In this document: piece by piece, positions 12,035 through 24,300 of the stretch | Layout of the letters: the number at the start of each line of letters is the position of its first letter | Position numbering within the stretch: the first letter of the stretch is position 1 | Assembly (NCBI GenBank): GCA_000151295.1 | Contig: GG745335.1 | Location: 974,442 to 1,031,276 of the forward strand | Direction of reading: 5' to 3' | Origin: Allomyces macrogynus ATCC 38327 | Lineage: Eukaryota > Blastocladiomycota > Blastocladiomycetes > Blastocladiales > Blastocladiaceae | Length of the DNA: 56,835 nt | Notes under the pieces: model-generated | Seen by the model: only the letters and a program-made list of their open reading frames with translations | What the model was told of the DNA's origin: nothing | Database searches by the model: none | Program-made: the position numbers and the translations under genes

Positions 12035-12975
12035 CTACCACGGCAGAACCTGGCCGTCACGGTGCAAGAACTGGCCCGTCTGCGCGGGCGTAGCCTCATG
12101 AATGACCTTGAACAAGCGCCGGGCACACTCGTCGGCATCCATCTCGCCGGACCCGCTCGTCATGCGCGTCTGAATGTACCCCGGGTGGAGCGCAATGCAC
12201 GTCACGTCCTTGACGTCCTGCGCGAGCGAGGCGTTGAGCATGTTGAGCGCGCACTTGGACGCGCGGTACCCGTAGCTGCCGCCTGACGTGTTATCGGCAA
12301 TCGACCCCATGCGCGACGTGATGTGCACAACCTTCTTGGCGGCGTTGGGCGAAGCGCGCAGTGTCGGCAGCAGCGCCTGCGCAACGAGCAGCGGCGCAAC
12401 CGAGTTGACGCGGAATTGCGTGAGCAGGTCGGTCGCGTTCAGCGCGCCAATCTTGTCCTGCAGGTACATGCCGGCATTGTTCACGACCACATCGAGGTGA
12501 GGCACGTAGGCGCGCACGCGGTCGGGCAGCGCCGAAATCGACGCCTCATCGGCCACGTCGAGCGGGACCACGGCCACGGCCACGGCCGACAGGTCGGCAA
12601 TCGTCGCCGCGTCAGTGTTGCGCGACGTGCCAATCACGTTGTAACCTGGGAAAAGCGGATCATCCATTCGTCAGCCAGCGAAGAGAGAGAAAACGGGATA
12701 ACCTGCGCCGCGGGAACGCGTACCGTTGTTGTAGAACTGCTTGGCCAGGCTCAAACCGATCCCGCTAGACACGACGCGAACCAGGAAACATTGTTCTCCG
12801 TGAGCATCGTGCTCCTTCGAATTCTTCGTGCATCTCCGACACACAACTCGCGCTGGGTTCGCGACAATCGATGTGCACGCATGCACCTTGCTGCCGAAGA
12901 CCGGCTTGATCCATACCGGTTGGCACCCGTGATCAGGACGTTGAGCGCGTTGGAGCGAAGCGTGACGGCGGCCAT
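12035..12975 (-). CDS. Short-chain dehydrogenase/reductase (SDR)
   Basis: NAD(P)-dependent oxidoreductase with a Rossmann fold; substrate unknown. Minus-strand exons are 12975-12917, 12764-12724 (41 nt) and 12645-12035, giving 236 residues. The cofactor motif TGANRGIGL is assembled across intron 1 (TGANR|GIGL). NNAG is at about residue 90, the catalytic Ser is in HITSRMGS, and the YxxxK motif is YRASK (residues ~155-159), followed by HPGYIQTRM. This layout resembles the sniffer/C-factor (carbonyl reductase-like) branch of classical SDRs. Introns are 78 and 152 nt. The TGA at 12035 leaves a short C-terminus (FLHRDGQVLPW), typical of this branch. Confidence 0.88.
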
Positions 12976-13531
12976 TTTTTCGTTTTCTGTGAGTCGTGTC
13001 GGTTGGTTGGTGCTCGATCTGTGGAGAGAGGGGACGCCGGATTTTATGGTGTGGGGACGCGACGCGGTGGTCGGACCGAGAACCCGAAAAGGCTCACTGA
13101 TCACAAAGCCCCACGATGTTTGCTGACAAACACGCGCATCGCAACAGTCGAACAATGGCTTGGACTATGACAGCCAAGACCCGGCCAAGCAATTAACACG
13201 AGAAGGTTCACGTTCACGCAAGAAAAAAATTGATATTTGATGGAAAACAACCCAAAACAGTGCAGGCTTATGGTACAAGTGGGGACCTGGCTCGCGACGA
13301 AACCGTCGCGAACAAGGCCAGCCAGACGACGCGGACCATACCCGACAAAAGACACCAAAAAACGAACGCACGCAAACCAGTCGAGGCAGCCGATGGTTCA
13401 AGGACGCGCATCCACGCGCGCCGTAACCAAGAAATGGCCCGCCTCGACAATAGCACGCGCGTGCTCGCTCGGCATCCGTTGCCGTCGCACAACGCGTCAC
13501 AAAAGGAGAGACAGGGGAGGGAGAAGAGCAC
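12976..13531. other. Intergenic, no gene seen
   Basis: About 555 bases between the SDR start and the ornithine aminotransferase stop, both minus. It holds the SDR promoter and the OAT 3' UTR; nothing else recognised. Confidence 0.5.
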
Positions 13532-15124
13532 TTAGTGGTGGCTGTGGCCGGGAATGTCCGACGCCTTCATCGTCGGAATCTCCTTGAGCACCTTCTCGAT
13601 GATGGCCACACCGCGGTCGAGCTCCTCCTCCGTGATGACGAGCGGCGGCGCGAAACGAATGATATTCTGGTGCGTGGGCTTGGCGAGCAAACCGTAGTGC
13701 TTGAGCAGCAGGCAAATCTGCCATGCTGTCTTGTCCGACGCCGACTCGTCAATGACCACGGCGTTGAGCAGACCGCGACCACGGACGAGTGTCACGAGCG
13801 GCGACTTCAGCGCGCGGACCTTGGACCGGAACCGCTCGCCGAGCTTGTCGGCGCGCTCGGCGAGCTTCTCCTCCTTGAGCACATCGAGCGCTGCAATGGC
13901 GACGGCGCAGGCCAGCGGGTTACCACCGTACGTCGAACCATGCTCGCCCGGGCGAATGCACAGCATGATGTCCTTGTTGGCGAGCACCGCCGAGACCGGG
14001 TAGAGACCGCCCGACAGCGCCTTGCCGAGAATCAAAATGTCCGGGTGCACGTCCTCCCAGTCGCACGCGAGCAAGCGACCGGTACGCGCCAGACCCGTCT
14101 GGATCTCGTCGGCAATTAGCAGGACATTGTGCTTCTTGCACAGCTCGTGCACGGCCTTCAGGTAGCCCTCGGGCGGGACAAAGATACCGGCCTCGCCCTG
14201 AATCGGCTCGAGCAGGACCGCGGCCACGTTCTTGCCGTGCAGCTCGAGTGCGCGACGCATCGAGTCAATGTTGCCGTATTCAAGCGTGTGGCCCGACGGG
14301 CACATCGGACCAACGTTGGGCAGGTAAGGGCCAAACCCGTTGCGCGCGTCTGGGTCGGTCGACATGGAGATGATACCCATCGTGCGGCCGTGGAAGTTAC
14401 CCTCAGCCGAGAGAACAATGGCCTTGTTGGGCGCGATTCCCTTCTTCATGTAACCCCACTTGCGCGCGAGCTTGATAGCCGTCTCAACGGCCTCGGCACC
14501 CGTGTTCATGGGCAGCACCATGTCGAAGCCAAAGTACTCGGACATGTACTTGGCGTACTTGCCAAACTCCTCGTTGTAGAAGGCGCGCGACGAGAGCGCG
14601 CACTTGGAGGCCTGGTCGACGAGCGCCTTGACAATCTTGGGGTGCGAGTGGCCCTGGTTCGTCGCCGAGTAGGCCGACAGGAAGTCCATGTACTGCTTGC
14701 CCTCCGGGTCCCAAACGTGGATGCCCTGCGCCTTGGAGAAGACGACCGGGAGCGGGTGGTAGCTATTCGATAACGGAAAGAGGAGCGAACAGCGTCAGAA
14801 ATCTGTTCGTGCGCGATTTTGACGGAACGGGATTTGCTGCCTCGACCCAATTTCCATCGGCCGTTCACTCCTAACCAGAGCGAGCTCGTAAAATTTGAGA
14901 ACAACGTACTTGTGTGCGCCATATTCCTCGGTCAGGTGCATCACCTCCTCGGACGAAATCTGGGCCGACGTAGACTTGGCGGCTGCAGGGGCAGGGGCAG
15001 GGGCAGCCTGAGGGGCCGGCGCGACCGTCTTGGGAGCAGCAACGGGCGCAACGGCGGCAGCAGTCTTGCCGTTGGTCGCAGCCGTGGCGGCGGCCTTGGT
15101 AGTGGTCTTCGGCGAGGTCGTCAT
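13532..15124 (-). CDS. Ornithine aminotransferase
   Basis: PLP enzyme (EC 2.6.1.13) transferring the delta-amino group of ornithine to 2-oxoglutarate, giving glutamate semialdehyde; part of arginine/proline metabolism. Exons are 15124-14910 and 14762-13532 with a 147-nt intron (GTACGT..TAG), giving 481 residues. The start ATG is in a perfect GCCACCATG context. The first ~55 residues are Ala/Pro/Lys-rich and may be disordered or a targeting extension. Class-III aminotransferase motifs follow: [14 protein letters not shown] across the intron, [48 protein letters not shown], the cofactor Asp in [13 protein letters not shown], and the PLP Lys in [21 protein letters not shown] and a full C-terminal domain are present. 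Fungal CAR2 is the counterpart. Confidence 0.95.
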
Positions 15125-15747
15125 GGTGGCGGTTGCAGCGGTCGTTGACACTGGTTGAGAGGTGGCTGGGCCGAGTCGAGGACGAGAGCAATGCCGGGCT
15201 TAGGTGGGCGCATGGGCTTTATAGGGACCGGCGGGGCGGTTTGTGCTGTGCAGGAAAATTTGGTGTTGGGGAAGTTGAACATGCACGAACAACCAAGCGA
15301 TCTGGCATGGAAGGAACTGGCGAGCAACGTGCTGGCGATTGGAACAGCCCTTAAGGCACAAGCCCCTTGGCCGTCCACTTTCCAAGCCTCGCTGGGCCAC
15401 CTCGCACATGCTGCCTGCAACTGCCTGGCCGCCTCCTCGTGCTCCTTTTCTTCTTGGTTTGCACTTGGTGAACCGCTCCGCAAAATCCCGATCCGTGAAC
15501 GAGGGCGGCCCGCAAAATTCCGAGCTGGCAGGTGTTCCGGATGTGCTCCGCGATTCCGCGATCGCTGACGGGAGCAGACGGGAGACCAAGGACCGATGCA
15601 AATGGCAAACGCAAAGGGCAAAATTGCACATTCTGCACGTCTATTCTGCGTCTCTTTCTCAACCACGTCATTCTTTGCTCAGCGCATACTGCTTGTCGTT
15701 GCCGAATGCAACATTTACTCGCGATGATTGAGCGGTTGGTACCCAGT
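15125..15747. other. Intergenic, no gene seen
   Basis: About 620 bases between the OAT start and the stop of the GPI-type protein gene, both minus. Contains the OAT promoter. No supported gene. Confidence 0.5.
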
Positions 15748-16512
15748 CTACACGACAAAGAGACCAGCCGCAAACGCAACCGCCGCAGCCAGAACCGTGG
15801 CGAGGGCGAGCGTGTTCCCACTCTCAGCACGACGCATCGCCGCGCCTGTCGACGACTTGGTGGTCGCAGTCGCCGTGGCCGTGGCCGAGGTCGTTGCCGT
15901 TGCCGACACGGCCGGCGTATTCGCAGCCGACACGCACGCGGCCCCACCCTTTGGCAGTCCAGCACACGTATCGTGCTTGGCATCGAGCCCTGCGAAAATG
16001 GCGGGGCACCCGCGCATCCAATCAATCGAGGCCTTGCAATCGTCGTAGCACAGCAACTTGTCCGCAGCACCGGCCTTGGTCGCGACGGGCGTCAGATCGC
16101 CGAGTTGCACCGCATTGTAGAAAGCAACGGCGCCGCGCAGATCCGTATCGTTGGCGGGCAGCGGCCACGCCTGGCCGTTACAGTTACCGAGCGGCGTGAA
16201 GCACAGGAACAGTGGCATCGACGCGGGAACGGTGCCGCACTGGAAGACGGCCGCGGCGGCGCGAATGCTGCGAATGTGGCTGTCGGACGAGCCGGGCGGC
16301 AGAGCCGAGTCGAAAGGGAACACGGCGCACACCGGATCTTGCTTCGCGTCGAGACGCGTGCAGTTGAAGTCGGCCCCAGTCGAGGCGGGTGCCTTTTGTG
16401 CGAGAACCGCACTGGGGGCCGACGCGATAAACAGCGCGACCACGACAAGAATCGCGATTGCCGTGTCGATGGTGCTCGGCACGGTCCGCCGGGATAATTG
16501 GTGTTCGGACAT
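15748..16512 (-). CDS. Secreted Cys-rich, probably GPI-anchored protein
   Basis: Function unknown. The 254-residue product is intronless, which is rare here. Residues ~18-38 are a hydrophobic signal segment (AIAILVVVALFIASAPSAVL) with likely cleavage after VLA. The mature region has ten cysteines and spans roughly residues 38-185 with N-glycosylation sequons (NCT, NDT). A Thr/Ala/Ser-rich stalk (ATATTSATATATATTKSS) follows, and the C-terminus is strongly hydrophobic (LALATVLAAAVAFAAGLFVV) right at the stop. Signal peptide, Cys domain, Ser/Thr stalk and hydrophobic tail together are the classic fungal GPI cell-surface layout. I do not recognise the Cys domain. It lies head-to-head with RPAP1. 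Confidence 0.8.
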   Translation of the reverse strand: MSEHQLSRRTVPSTIDTAIAILVVVALFIASAPSAVLAQKAPASTGADFNCTRLDAKQDPVCAVFPFDSALPPGSSDSHIRSIRAAAAVFQCGTVPASMPLFLCFTPLGNCNGQAWPLPANDTDLRGAVAFYNAVQLGDLTPVATKAGAADKLLCYDDCKASIDWMRGCPAIFAGLDAKHDTCAGLPKGGAACVSAANTPAVSATATTSATATATATTKSSTGAAMRRAESGNTLALATVLAAAVAFAAGLFVV

Positions 16513-16941
16513 GGTCGGACTGAGTACGGTTGCAGCTGCTCTTGATCCTCGTGTTCCTGGTCGTCGAGATTCACTTTCGGTGAACTCGCTGGAGAGAGAG
16601 CACCCGAGGACCCCTGGCAAATATATGTATTGTGGCGATTTCATGCAAATTCGCTGAGGCCGGGTCGGTGGTCGGGTTGTGGCAGACATGTTGCACAAGC
16701 GCATGGTGAAGCGTCGCATATCGTTCGTGCTTGAAACGCGACGCTGAAAAGTGGAAGCGCCTGCTGCCCCATGGACGTGGATGGCGTGGATCCCACGTGC
16801 TATCCACCTCGCACATCTGCTCCGTCAGCTCCGCTCCTTCAATTTGATTCCAACTTGATTTCCTGGTTTCCTTCCGACCCGCTTGCCTCGACGCTGCTCG
16901 GCCGCAACCGCTGCACCACACTGCCCGCAACCGCTGCAACC
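16513..16941. promoter_or_regulatory. Divergent intergenic region between the GPI-type protein gene and RPAP1
   Basis: About 430 bases shared by two divergent promoters. An A/T-rich patch (AAATATATGTATTG) near 16619 is the nearest thing to a TATA-like element, about 105 bases upstream of the minus-strand start. Confidence 0.4.
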
Positions 16942-19900
16942 ATGGAGGGCCACCCGCTGAGGTCGATGCTGCGACCCGACCGCGCAGGCCGCGGGGGGCA
17001 CCGTTTGTCGATGAGGACGAGGATCTCGAGGCCATGCAGCGCCAATTCCTTCGAGCAGCAGCAACAACAGAAGCAAAAGCAGCAGGAACAACATGGCCAC
17101 GACGACGACGACGACCAAGGAACACCATCGCTCGGGTTCGACGAATCGGTTGTTCCGCAAGGTGTTCAGAACCGCGTGTCGCTTGCCGCCGCCAAAGCCG
17201 TTCGGACCAAAGCTCCGCCCGTTGTGCGCTCGGCCGCAGAGGCAGCAGCGTCCCGGGCAAATGCTCCCGCGGAACAGCCCTCGGCGCAATCGGAGAGCCG
17301 ATCTGTGCCGTTTGCTCCTGCTGCTGCACCCTTTGCGACTCCCGCGACGCCCGAGACGCCAACCATACCGCCAGCGCCGCCCAAGAAGCTGTCGCTCTTT
17401 GCGCAACGACGCGCCGCGGCCGCCGCTGCAGCCGCTGCGGCTAAGGCACCCTCGGCTCCACCCAAGCACGATCTCCTGCCCCCGCTCGAAGAAGTCAAGG
17501 TGCCGGTCGTGACCAACGATATTCGCGAGCGCCACGATGAGTTCGGCGACGGTGACACGCCCGCGCCTGATTGCGTTTCGCGGTTTGCTGCGCCATCGAC
17601 CGGGTTTCCGCAGGCTGTGCACCGGAGCGAGGCGACCGAATCGGCCAGGTCCGACTCGCCACAGCGCACGTCGCTGGCAGCCCGGATCGCAGAGACGTTT
17701 GCCGAACCGATGGGGCTCGATGACGAGCACGCTGGGATTCACCGCGAGAGTCTCGGCATGATTGAGCAAATGTCGACCGACGAGATTCGCGCGGCGCAGG
17801 AGCACTTCTTGTCGACGCTCGACCCAGCGATTGTGCAGATGCTGCAGTCGCGCGCCAAGGCCAAGTTCCCGAATATCGCGGCGGTGGACTCGGAAACTGA
17901 GCAAGGTATGAATAGACTGAACGTGCCGCTGCTGCATTTTGTCGTCCGTCCCTCAAGCTCAATTTATATCCATTATTTGAAACAGGACCGGAGAGCTCGA
18001 CAACGGCCCCTCAGCCTGATCAGCAAAAGTACGAGATCCCGCCGATCACGGAGTCGGCCGAGCTGCGCAAACTCGAGTGGACGGGCCAGACCGACCCGAC
18101 CACGGCCTCGACTGCGGCGGGCCCGGATCCCATCGAGACGACAGACACGGACCCGAACAACCCGCTCAACTTGGGCCGCGAGCTCGAAGGGTCGCAGCTC
18201 CGGTTTGATTTCTCGGGTCGCTTTCTTACCAAGGACGTGGCCCAGTCGCTCCCGACACACCTTGGGCTACACCATCACGGCGACAACCCATCACTGGCGG
18301 GCTACACGGTGCCGGAATTGCTGCACCTGTCGCATAGCACCGTCCCGGGCCAGCGCCAAATCAGTACGCGCATTCTCGGCCATATTGTCGCGCATCTGTG
18401 GACCTTCGAGTACCCCGTCGTCGAGCACAACCAGATCGTGGACCTGCTTTTGGACCTGCAGGGTATTCTTCACCTCCGCACCACACTCGACGACACGACG
18501 CGCACCGTTCTCGACGAGGCCGTGCTCGCCCTCGCCAAGTTGCTCGACGCGACCGAGATCGACGCCAACATGTCGTCGCTTCGCGACGCGTTCCATCTCG
18601 TCGCACTCGAAAAACTCGTACACGTGCCCGATGAAGAGGCCACGATCCAGGATCACGCGGGCATGCTCCGGCTCAACTTGCCGCGCGGGCTCGTCGACAC
18701 GGACGTAGTTGCGCGCGTCGCATTCCTGTTGCAGCACCACTACCGTGCGACCGAGCCCGAGTTCCACTGGCTCATGAACGTACTGTTCCGGTTATGTGCG
18801 CAGTCGCGCGAAGCGTGCCAGCAGGTCATGGGCCAGCCGGCCCTCGTGCGGGCGCTCGTGGCGCCATTGAGCAAACTGACGTGGCCGTCGACCGAGGAGC
18901 GCGACGTGTCGTATGCGACGGTCGTGGTGCGGCTCTTCCAGCACCTGGCGCAGCATGCGAGCGCGTTTGTCCAGCAGACGCAAGGGCAGTGGATGACGAG
19001 TGTCGTCAAGTTTTTGTCGGTTCCGGTCACGGACGACGCTGGTCTCGCCCTGCAGCGCGAGGTGCTGCACCTCATGACCATTGCGTTTTCGTACGGTCTT
19101 CACATGAACGTCCAAGAAGTGTGCCAAATGGCGTTCGAGTTGCGCTCGCCCGCGACGCAGCCGGCCACTTTTCTCGTTGCGCGCGCGATTATCCAGCATT
19201 TGCCCGACTTTGCGATCCTATCCGTGCCGATTGTCGACGACGCATTCTTGCTGTTGACCAGTGCGGAGGGTCGGCCCCTCGCCGCGGCCACTTCGTCGGA
19301 TCTGGCCGATCTCGAGTGTTTGGTCGCTGCGCTGAATCTGATTGCGGCACGGCGGGTCAAGGCGCCCGTCAAGGCGCTCGTGGAAGTGACCTTGGCCCTG
19401 GTCGATCGTGCCTTGGAGCTGATGCCGATGACGGCGACCGACGAGCTGTCGGTAACGCCTGTGCCAAAGCGCCAATTTTTCGCCGTGTTCCCGTCGCCCG
19501 CCACGACGTTTGCCGTGCAGGGTCCAGAACTGCGTCTCGTGACGCTGGCGTTGCAGGGCATTTTGCAGCACCTGCCCGAATCGCACGACGCCGTGACTGT
19601 GCTTGATGTGGTCGAGGGCCTGTTCCGTCAAGTCTTCCATCTCGGCACACTCGAGCCCATGGCGCTGCTCGCGCCACTCGCGACGACGTGGTTGCAGTAC
19701 GCGGATTTCCAGAGCCCGCTGCACCACGCACTCGCCTACTTTGCCGTGACGTTTTTCCCAGTGCCCATGGAGGCCAACCACAAGGCGTTTGTGGAGCACT
19801 TGGTTGACATGGGACCCACGTCGGCGTGGCAAGCGCTCGACGCTCTGCTCCTGCCCCAGCTCACGCAACCGGCCCGTGACTCGCTCTATATTCCTGTTGG

Positions 19901-20609
19901 CGCTGCGCACCACTCGCTTGTGTGGCCGCCCGCGATTTTGCCGCGCAACTGGCTCGCCAAGGCCGCGCACCAGGACCCGAGTAAGGGAATTCCGCTGCTC
20001 GCGCAAGTCCTGCAGTGGCTCGACGCCGTCGCCGATGACCAGATGCCGCCGGCGATCGTGCCCGAGGACCTGTTCCCGCTCTTTGTCAACGAGGCCGCGC
20101 CGTACCTGGACCCAGCGCTTGCGCCGCACTTTGCAACCATCGCCGCCCTCGTCGGGCCGTGCGGGATTCCAGCGTCCGAGTCGACGCAGACGCAATTTGA
20201 CGCGGTCGTCGACGCGTACCTGAACGTGTCCTATCACGCACCTGCGTTCCAGGCGCTACTCGCCACGGCGCTCTTGCAGGCGTCGAGCACGGACGTGTAT
20301 TTCGTGACCAGGTTTTTCGACGAGGTCGGCAAGTCCCGCGCTGCAAGGCACTTGACGTGGGCCGGCAACGAGCGTCCGGTCTCGACAGCCGTGCTCGTGT
20401 GGGACGAGGCCGCGATCGCGCCGCTTTTGCGCGTGCTGCCAGACGTGCCCGTCGACTCGTTTTGGTACGGTGCGATCGTGTGGCAAATCCAGGGCGCGCG
20501 GAAGGCCGGGGTCGGGGTGCCCGACGCCGTGTGGCGTACCATGCCGGAGGCGCATCGCCGTCGGGTAGAGACGGTTCGTGTCATTGATGGGCTGTTTTGT
20601 GTTGAGTAA
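16942..20609 (+). CDS. RPAP1, RNA polymerase II-associated protein 1 (N-terminal frame problem)
   Basis: RPAP1/IYO/Rba50-type factor linking RNA polymerase II assembly and import. Start ATG 16942 (ACCATGG); exons 16942-17905 and 17986-20609, intron 80 nt (GTATGA..CAG); about 1,195 residues. RPAP1_N is seen as IHRESLGMIEQMSTDEIRAA then EHFLSTLDPAIVQMLQSR (residues ~265-310). RPAP1_C is LRFDFSGRFL and then GLHHHGDNPSLAGYT. The remaining ~800 residues are helical repeats. Between residues 1 and ~60 the coding frame appears to switch: another frame at about 16998-17060 reads PFVDEDEDLEAMQRQFL, which is the expected acidic motif near the RPAP1 N-terminus, while the annotated frame there is Arg/Ser-rich and ends in a poly-Gln tract. 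No GT-AG intron resolves this, so I suspect indels. Confidence 0.85.
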
Positions 20610-21331
20610 TGGGTGTTTGGATGTGATTTTGGCTCGTGTTTAGTATTTTGTACGGGGAGAAGCGGCGGCACCCCCTCACACTCTTTACACCCAGCCCGCA
20701 CCCAGCCCAGACGGACGGGTTGGTCGTCGACAATACAAATAGCATAGGCCATTTCGAACGTGCTCCACCCCCCTCTTCGAGACGACAACAAAGGTGCATT
20801 CGCGCGCGTCAATCGAAAGAAAAGATTGCATCGGCGATCGAGCGCTTTTCGAGGCCAGGTCATTTATTACAATGATCAACGCGGTCACGACGGCGCGCAG
20901 CGGCGGCAGAGCTGCCGACGCTCCACCTCCTGCCAACCACCACGGAGCCTCATCGCAGGGCGTCCCATCCTCCGCACTTGCTGCAAATCGTCGCGACCAG
21001 TACCGGCACCCGTGCGCCGCCTCTGAGGACCATTGTTGGCACTCGCGAACTGATTGCACCCCCGAAATTCGTTCGCATCGAGCCCGGCACTGATCGGGTC
21101 TGAACCGCGCAACGTCAAGCTTTTGCGCTGCTGGACCGACCCCGCCCATTTCATCGACCCTCACTCGCATCACCTTCCACTGCCTGCCCATTCGGCGTTC
21201 GAGCTGTGCCGCTCTCGCCCTCGTCGTCAACGACGCCACCCGCCTCTGTTCCTGCTCTCCGCTCCCGGTTCGCCACGACCTCTACCCGTATTCGATCGCA
21301 ATTTCCCCGGGGTCTCCCTTCCGCTCTCGCC
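20610..21331. other. Intergenic, no gene seen
   Basis: About 720 bases between the RPAP1 stop and the kinase start. It holds the RPAP1 3' end and the kinase promoter/5' UTR; the last 200 bases are C/T-rich. Confidence 0.5.
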
Positions 21332-24300
21332 ATGCATTGCCCCACCGACGGCGCCGTCCCTGCCACTCGCGAGCTTGTCACCGCGGCAGGGACAGGGACT
21401 GCAACTGCGCCAGCTGGTCCACCGCCGCCGCAGGCTGCGCACGCCGATCGGAATGCCTGTCTGAGCATGTCATCGACCGACATGGGCGCTGTACCGGATC
21501 CTGGTCGTGCCGATGCAGACTTGTCGGCCACCAGCGAGTCGAGCATCGACCCGTCGCCCGAGTACACGGGCGCGCGGCAGCAGGCCGATGCGCATCTCTT
21601 GTGCGAGCTGCGCTGCAATCCCAACGAGCCCAAGGAAATTGGCAACTACAAGATTGGCAAGACGCTCGGCCAGGGCGCGTACGGCAAGGTCAAGCGCGGT
21701 GTGCACACGACGACGGGTGAAGAGGTATGTCGCTGCATCGGTTGGACGACAAGTCAAGCAATCGAATGATTGTGCTGACTCGATTTGTCGACGACTCCGC
21801 GTAGGTCGCCATCAAGATCATTGAAAAGTCGACGCTGCGCCAGCCCAAGGAGATTGCCCGCGTCCAGCGCGAGATTCGGTACCTCAAGCTCATCCACCAC
21901 CCGCACATTGTCAAGGTGTACGATGTGCACGAGACCAAGGACCAAATCTTTATTGTCATGGAGAATGTGTCGGGCGGCGAGCTCTTCGAGTATATCGTGT
22001 CGGAACGGCGCGTCAGGGAGTCAGAGGCGCGCGTATTTTACCGGCAACTGCTCTCAGCAATGCACTACTGTCATGCGGTTCGTAGCTTTGGGGAGCTTCC
22101 ACTCGAAATGGTTGTTGGAAGTCATCAAATTGACGAGGTTCGATTGTCACTGCCTAGAGCGCCATCGTGCATCGCGATTTGAAGCCCGAGGTCGGCCTAT
22201 TTTTCACGTCTTGTTCCTCGACCTACATTTCCTTACAGTTCCGTGTCTTCCCTCCGGCACAGAACCTCCTCCTCGACGCCAACAAGTCGCTCCGCATCAT
22301 CGACTTTGGCCTCAGCACCATGTTCCAACCAGACAGCTTACTCGAGACGTTTTGCGGCTCCGTACGGATTTCTCTGTTCCTCAATACGCACCCCCAACAT
22401 TTGCTGACCCCCGGCTTGCTCATCCAGCCATTTTACGCGGCACCCGAAATGATCACCGGCCGGAAATACACGGGCCCCGAAGTCGACGTGTGGAGGTTCG
22501 AATCATCCGCTCCTCCTTGTTTCCTCGGCGCTTCACCTTACCTTCTGCGTTTCCACCGGTGCGCATTAGCCTCGGGGTCATCCTCTTCGCGCTCGTGTGC
22601 GGCCACTTACCCTTCGTCAACGAAAACGTCAAGGAGCTCTACAAGGAGATTGCCGCGGCCAAGTACACGTGTCCGCCGCATCTCAGTACCGAGGTCATGC
22701 ACTTGATCCAGCGCATGATTGTTGTCGATCCGAAAAAGCGCGCGACGCTGCAGGAAGTACTCGACCATCCGTGGGTCAATGACGAGCACACGGGTCCGCC
22801 GCCGTCTTACTTGCCCGACCGGCCGGCGATCCGGATCCCGAGCAAGCTGAGCCCGCAGATTGTCGCGCGGCTCGTCACGTTCGGGTACTCGCAGGCCGAG
22901 ATTGACGCGGCGTTCCTCGCGCCGGATCATACCAAGCCGCATCCGATTCGCGCGACCTACTACTTGATCCTCGAATTGCTGCGGCGTGAGGAAAAGAAGC
23001 AGCGCGATGCGGCGTTTGCCGCTGGTGCTAAGTCTACCGCAGCGGCTCCTCCTGCTCCGACCCCACCGTCGCAAGCATCCGTGTCGGAATCGCGTCGGAA
23101 CAGCGGCCAAGGGGTCACGAGTAATTTGCTCATGCCGTCAATGCTACAAACATTGCCGCCGACTACCGAACGCTCCGGGTCGGCTGTCACAAGCACCAAC
23201 GCGCTGACGGCAAGCACGAGCTCTAGTGCTGCGGCGACTGCAGCAACCGCTCCCGCGCATCCGCACATCGATGGCGCGGCGGCACCGCTGACGGATGTCG
23301 ACAAGCAGACCGCACGGGACCACGGGATTGCAGCGGCGATGGCGGCCATGTGTGGCTCTTCGTCGGGCTCGTCGCTCGCGAGCACCGAGGAATGGCCAGC
23401 GCCTTTTGACGCGGGTCGGCAGCCGAGCGGATCTACCAATTCGGCCCCCACACCGCCGTCTGTGAGCACACTGCACCTGTCGCGGTCGGGCAGCCATCTT
23501 CGAAGCGGCGACATGATCACAGCAACCCCGTCCAGTCCCGGATTGGGCACACCTCCGTCGCCGCACACCGGCGACAAGTTTGGCACGCCGCCACACGGGT
23601 CGAATCGCGGGATCCGCCGTCCGTTCATGGTGGCCGCGGGCGCGCCTGCCGCGGTGGGGTCTCGTGTGGCCGGGCTCGTCGAGACGCGGCGCACGTCGCA
23701 TGCGACCCCACCGCAATCGAGCACGCCACCGAGGTCGGGTGATTCGAGTCCGCGGTACAGCCCGGCGCCGGGACGGTCCTCGGCGGCACACCAGCTGTCG
23801 GCGGCCATGCTGCCGCGGTCGATTCCGGCACCCGTCGCGACGGCCGTACCGAATTCGGCCTTGGCCCAGGTTGAGTTGATCTCGTCGTCACCTTCGTCGC
23901 CCGTCTCACCCATCTCACCGCAGTATGGACTCCCGAACATGCTTTCGGGTCGAAGGTCGTCTGCCGTCGACGCAATCGGGTTTGGCGAGCATAGAAGGCA
24001 TCCCGGCGCGCCAGCGGCCGTGGATCCTCGCACGCGTGCAGGGATCTCAGGGCCGTCGAGTATGATGCCGAGCCGAACCGGGTCCACGGACGGGACAACG
24101 GCCTCTGCGGCCATGGCTGCCGCGACGGCTGCGGCAGCAGCCGCTGTCGCGGCAAGTGCCAGTCGCGCCACGAGCACGCGCGTATCGACCTCGATGCTCG
24201 CGTCGACGCTCGGCGCCATGAACACGTTCGCGCTTGAAGACCTTGACGAGCAGGGTCCAAGCGCAAGTGCTGCTCAACAGAGCGCCGCTCCTCCAAGCGC

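Noticed and set aside
15122..15151. A longer N-terminus for ornithine aminotransferase from 15151
   Set aside because: The codon at 15151 is GTG, not ATG; the ATG at 15124 has a perfect Kozak context.
22960..24225. A 421-codon minus-strand open frame opposite the kinase linker
   Set aside because: Lies opposite the Ser/Ala/Pro-rich kinase linker, whose codon bias keeps the opposite frame open.
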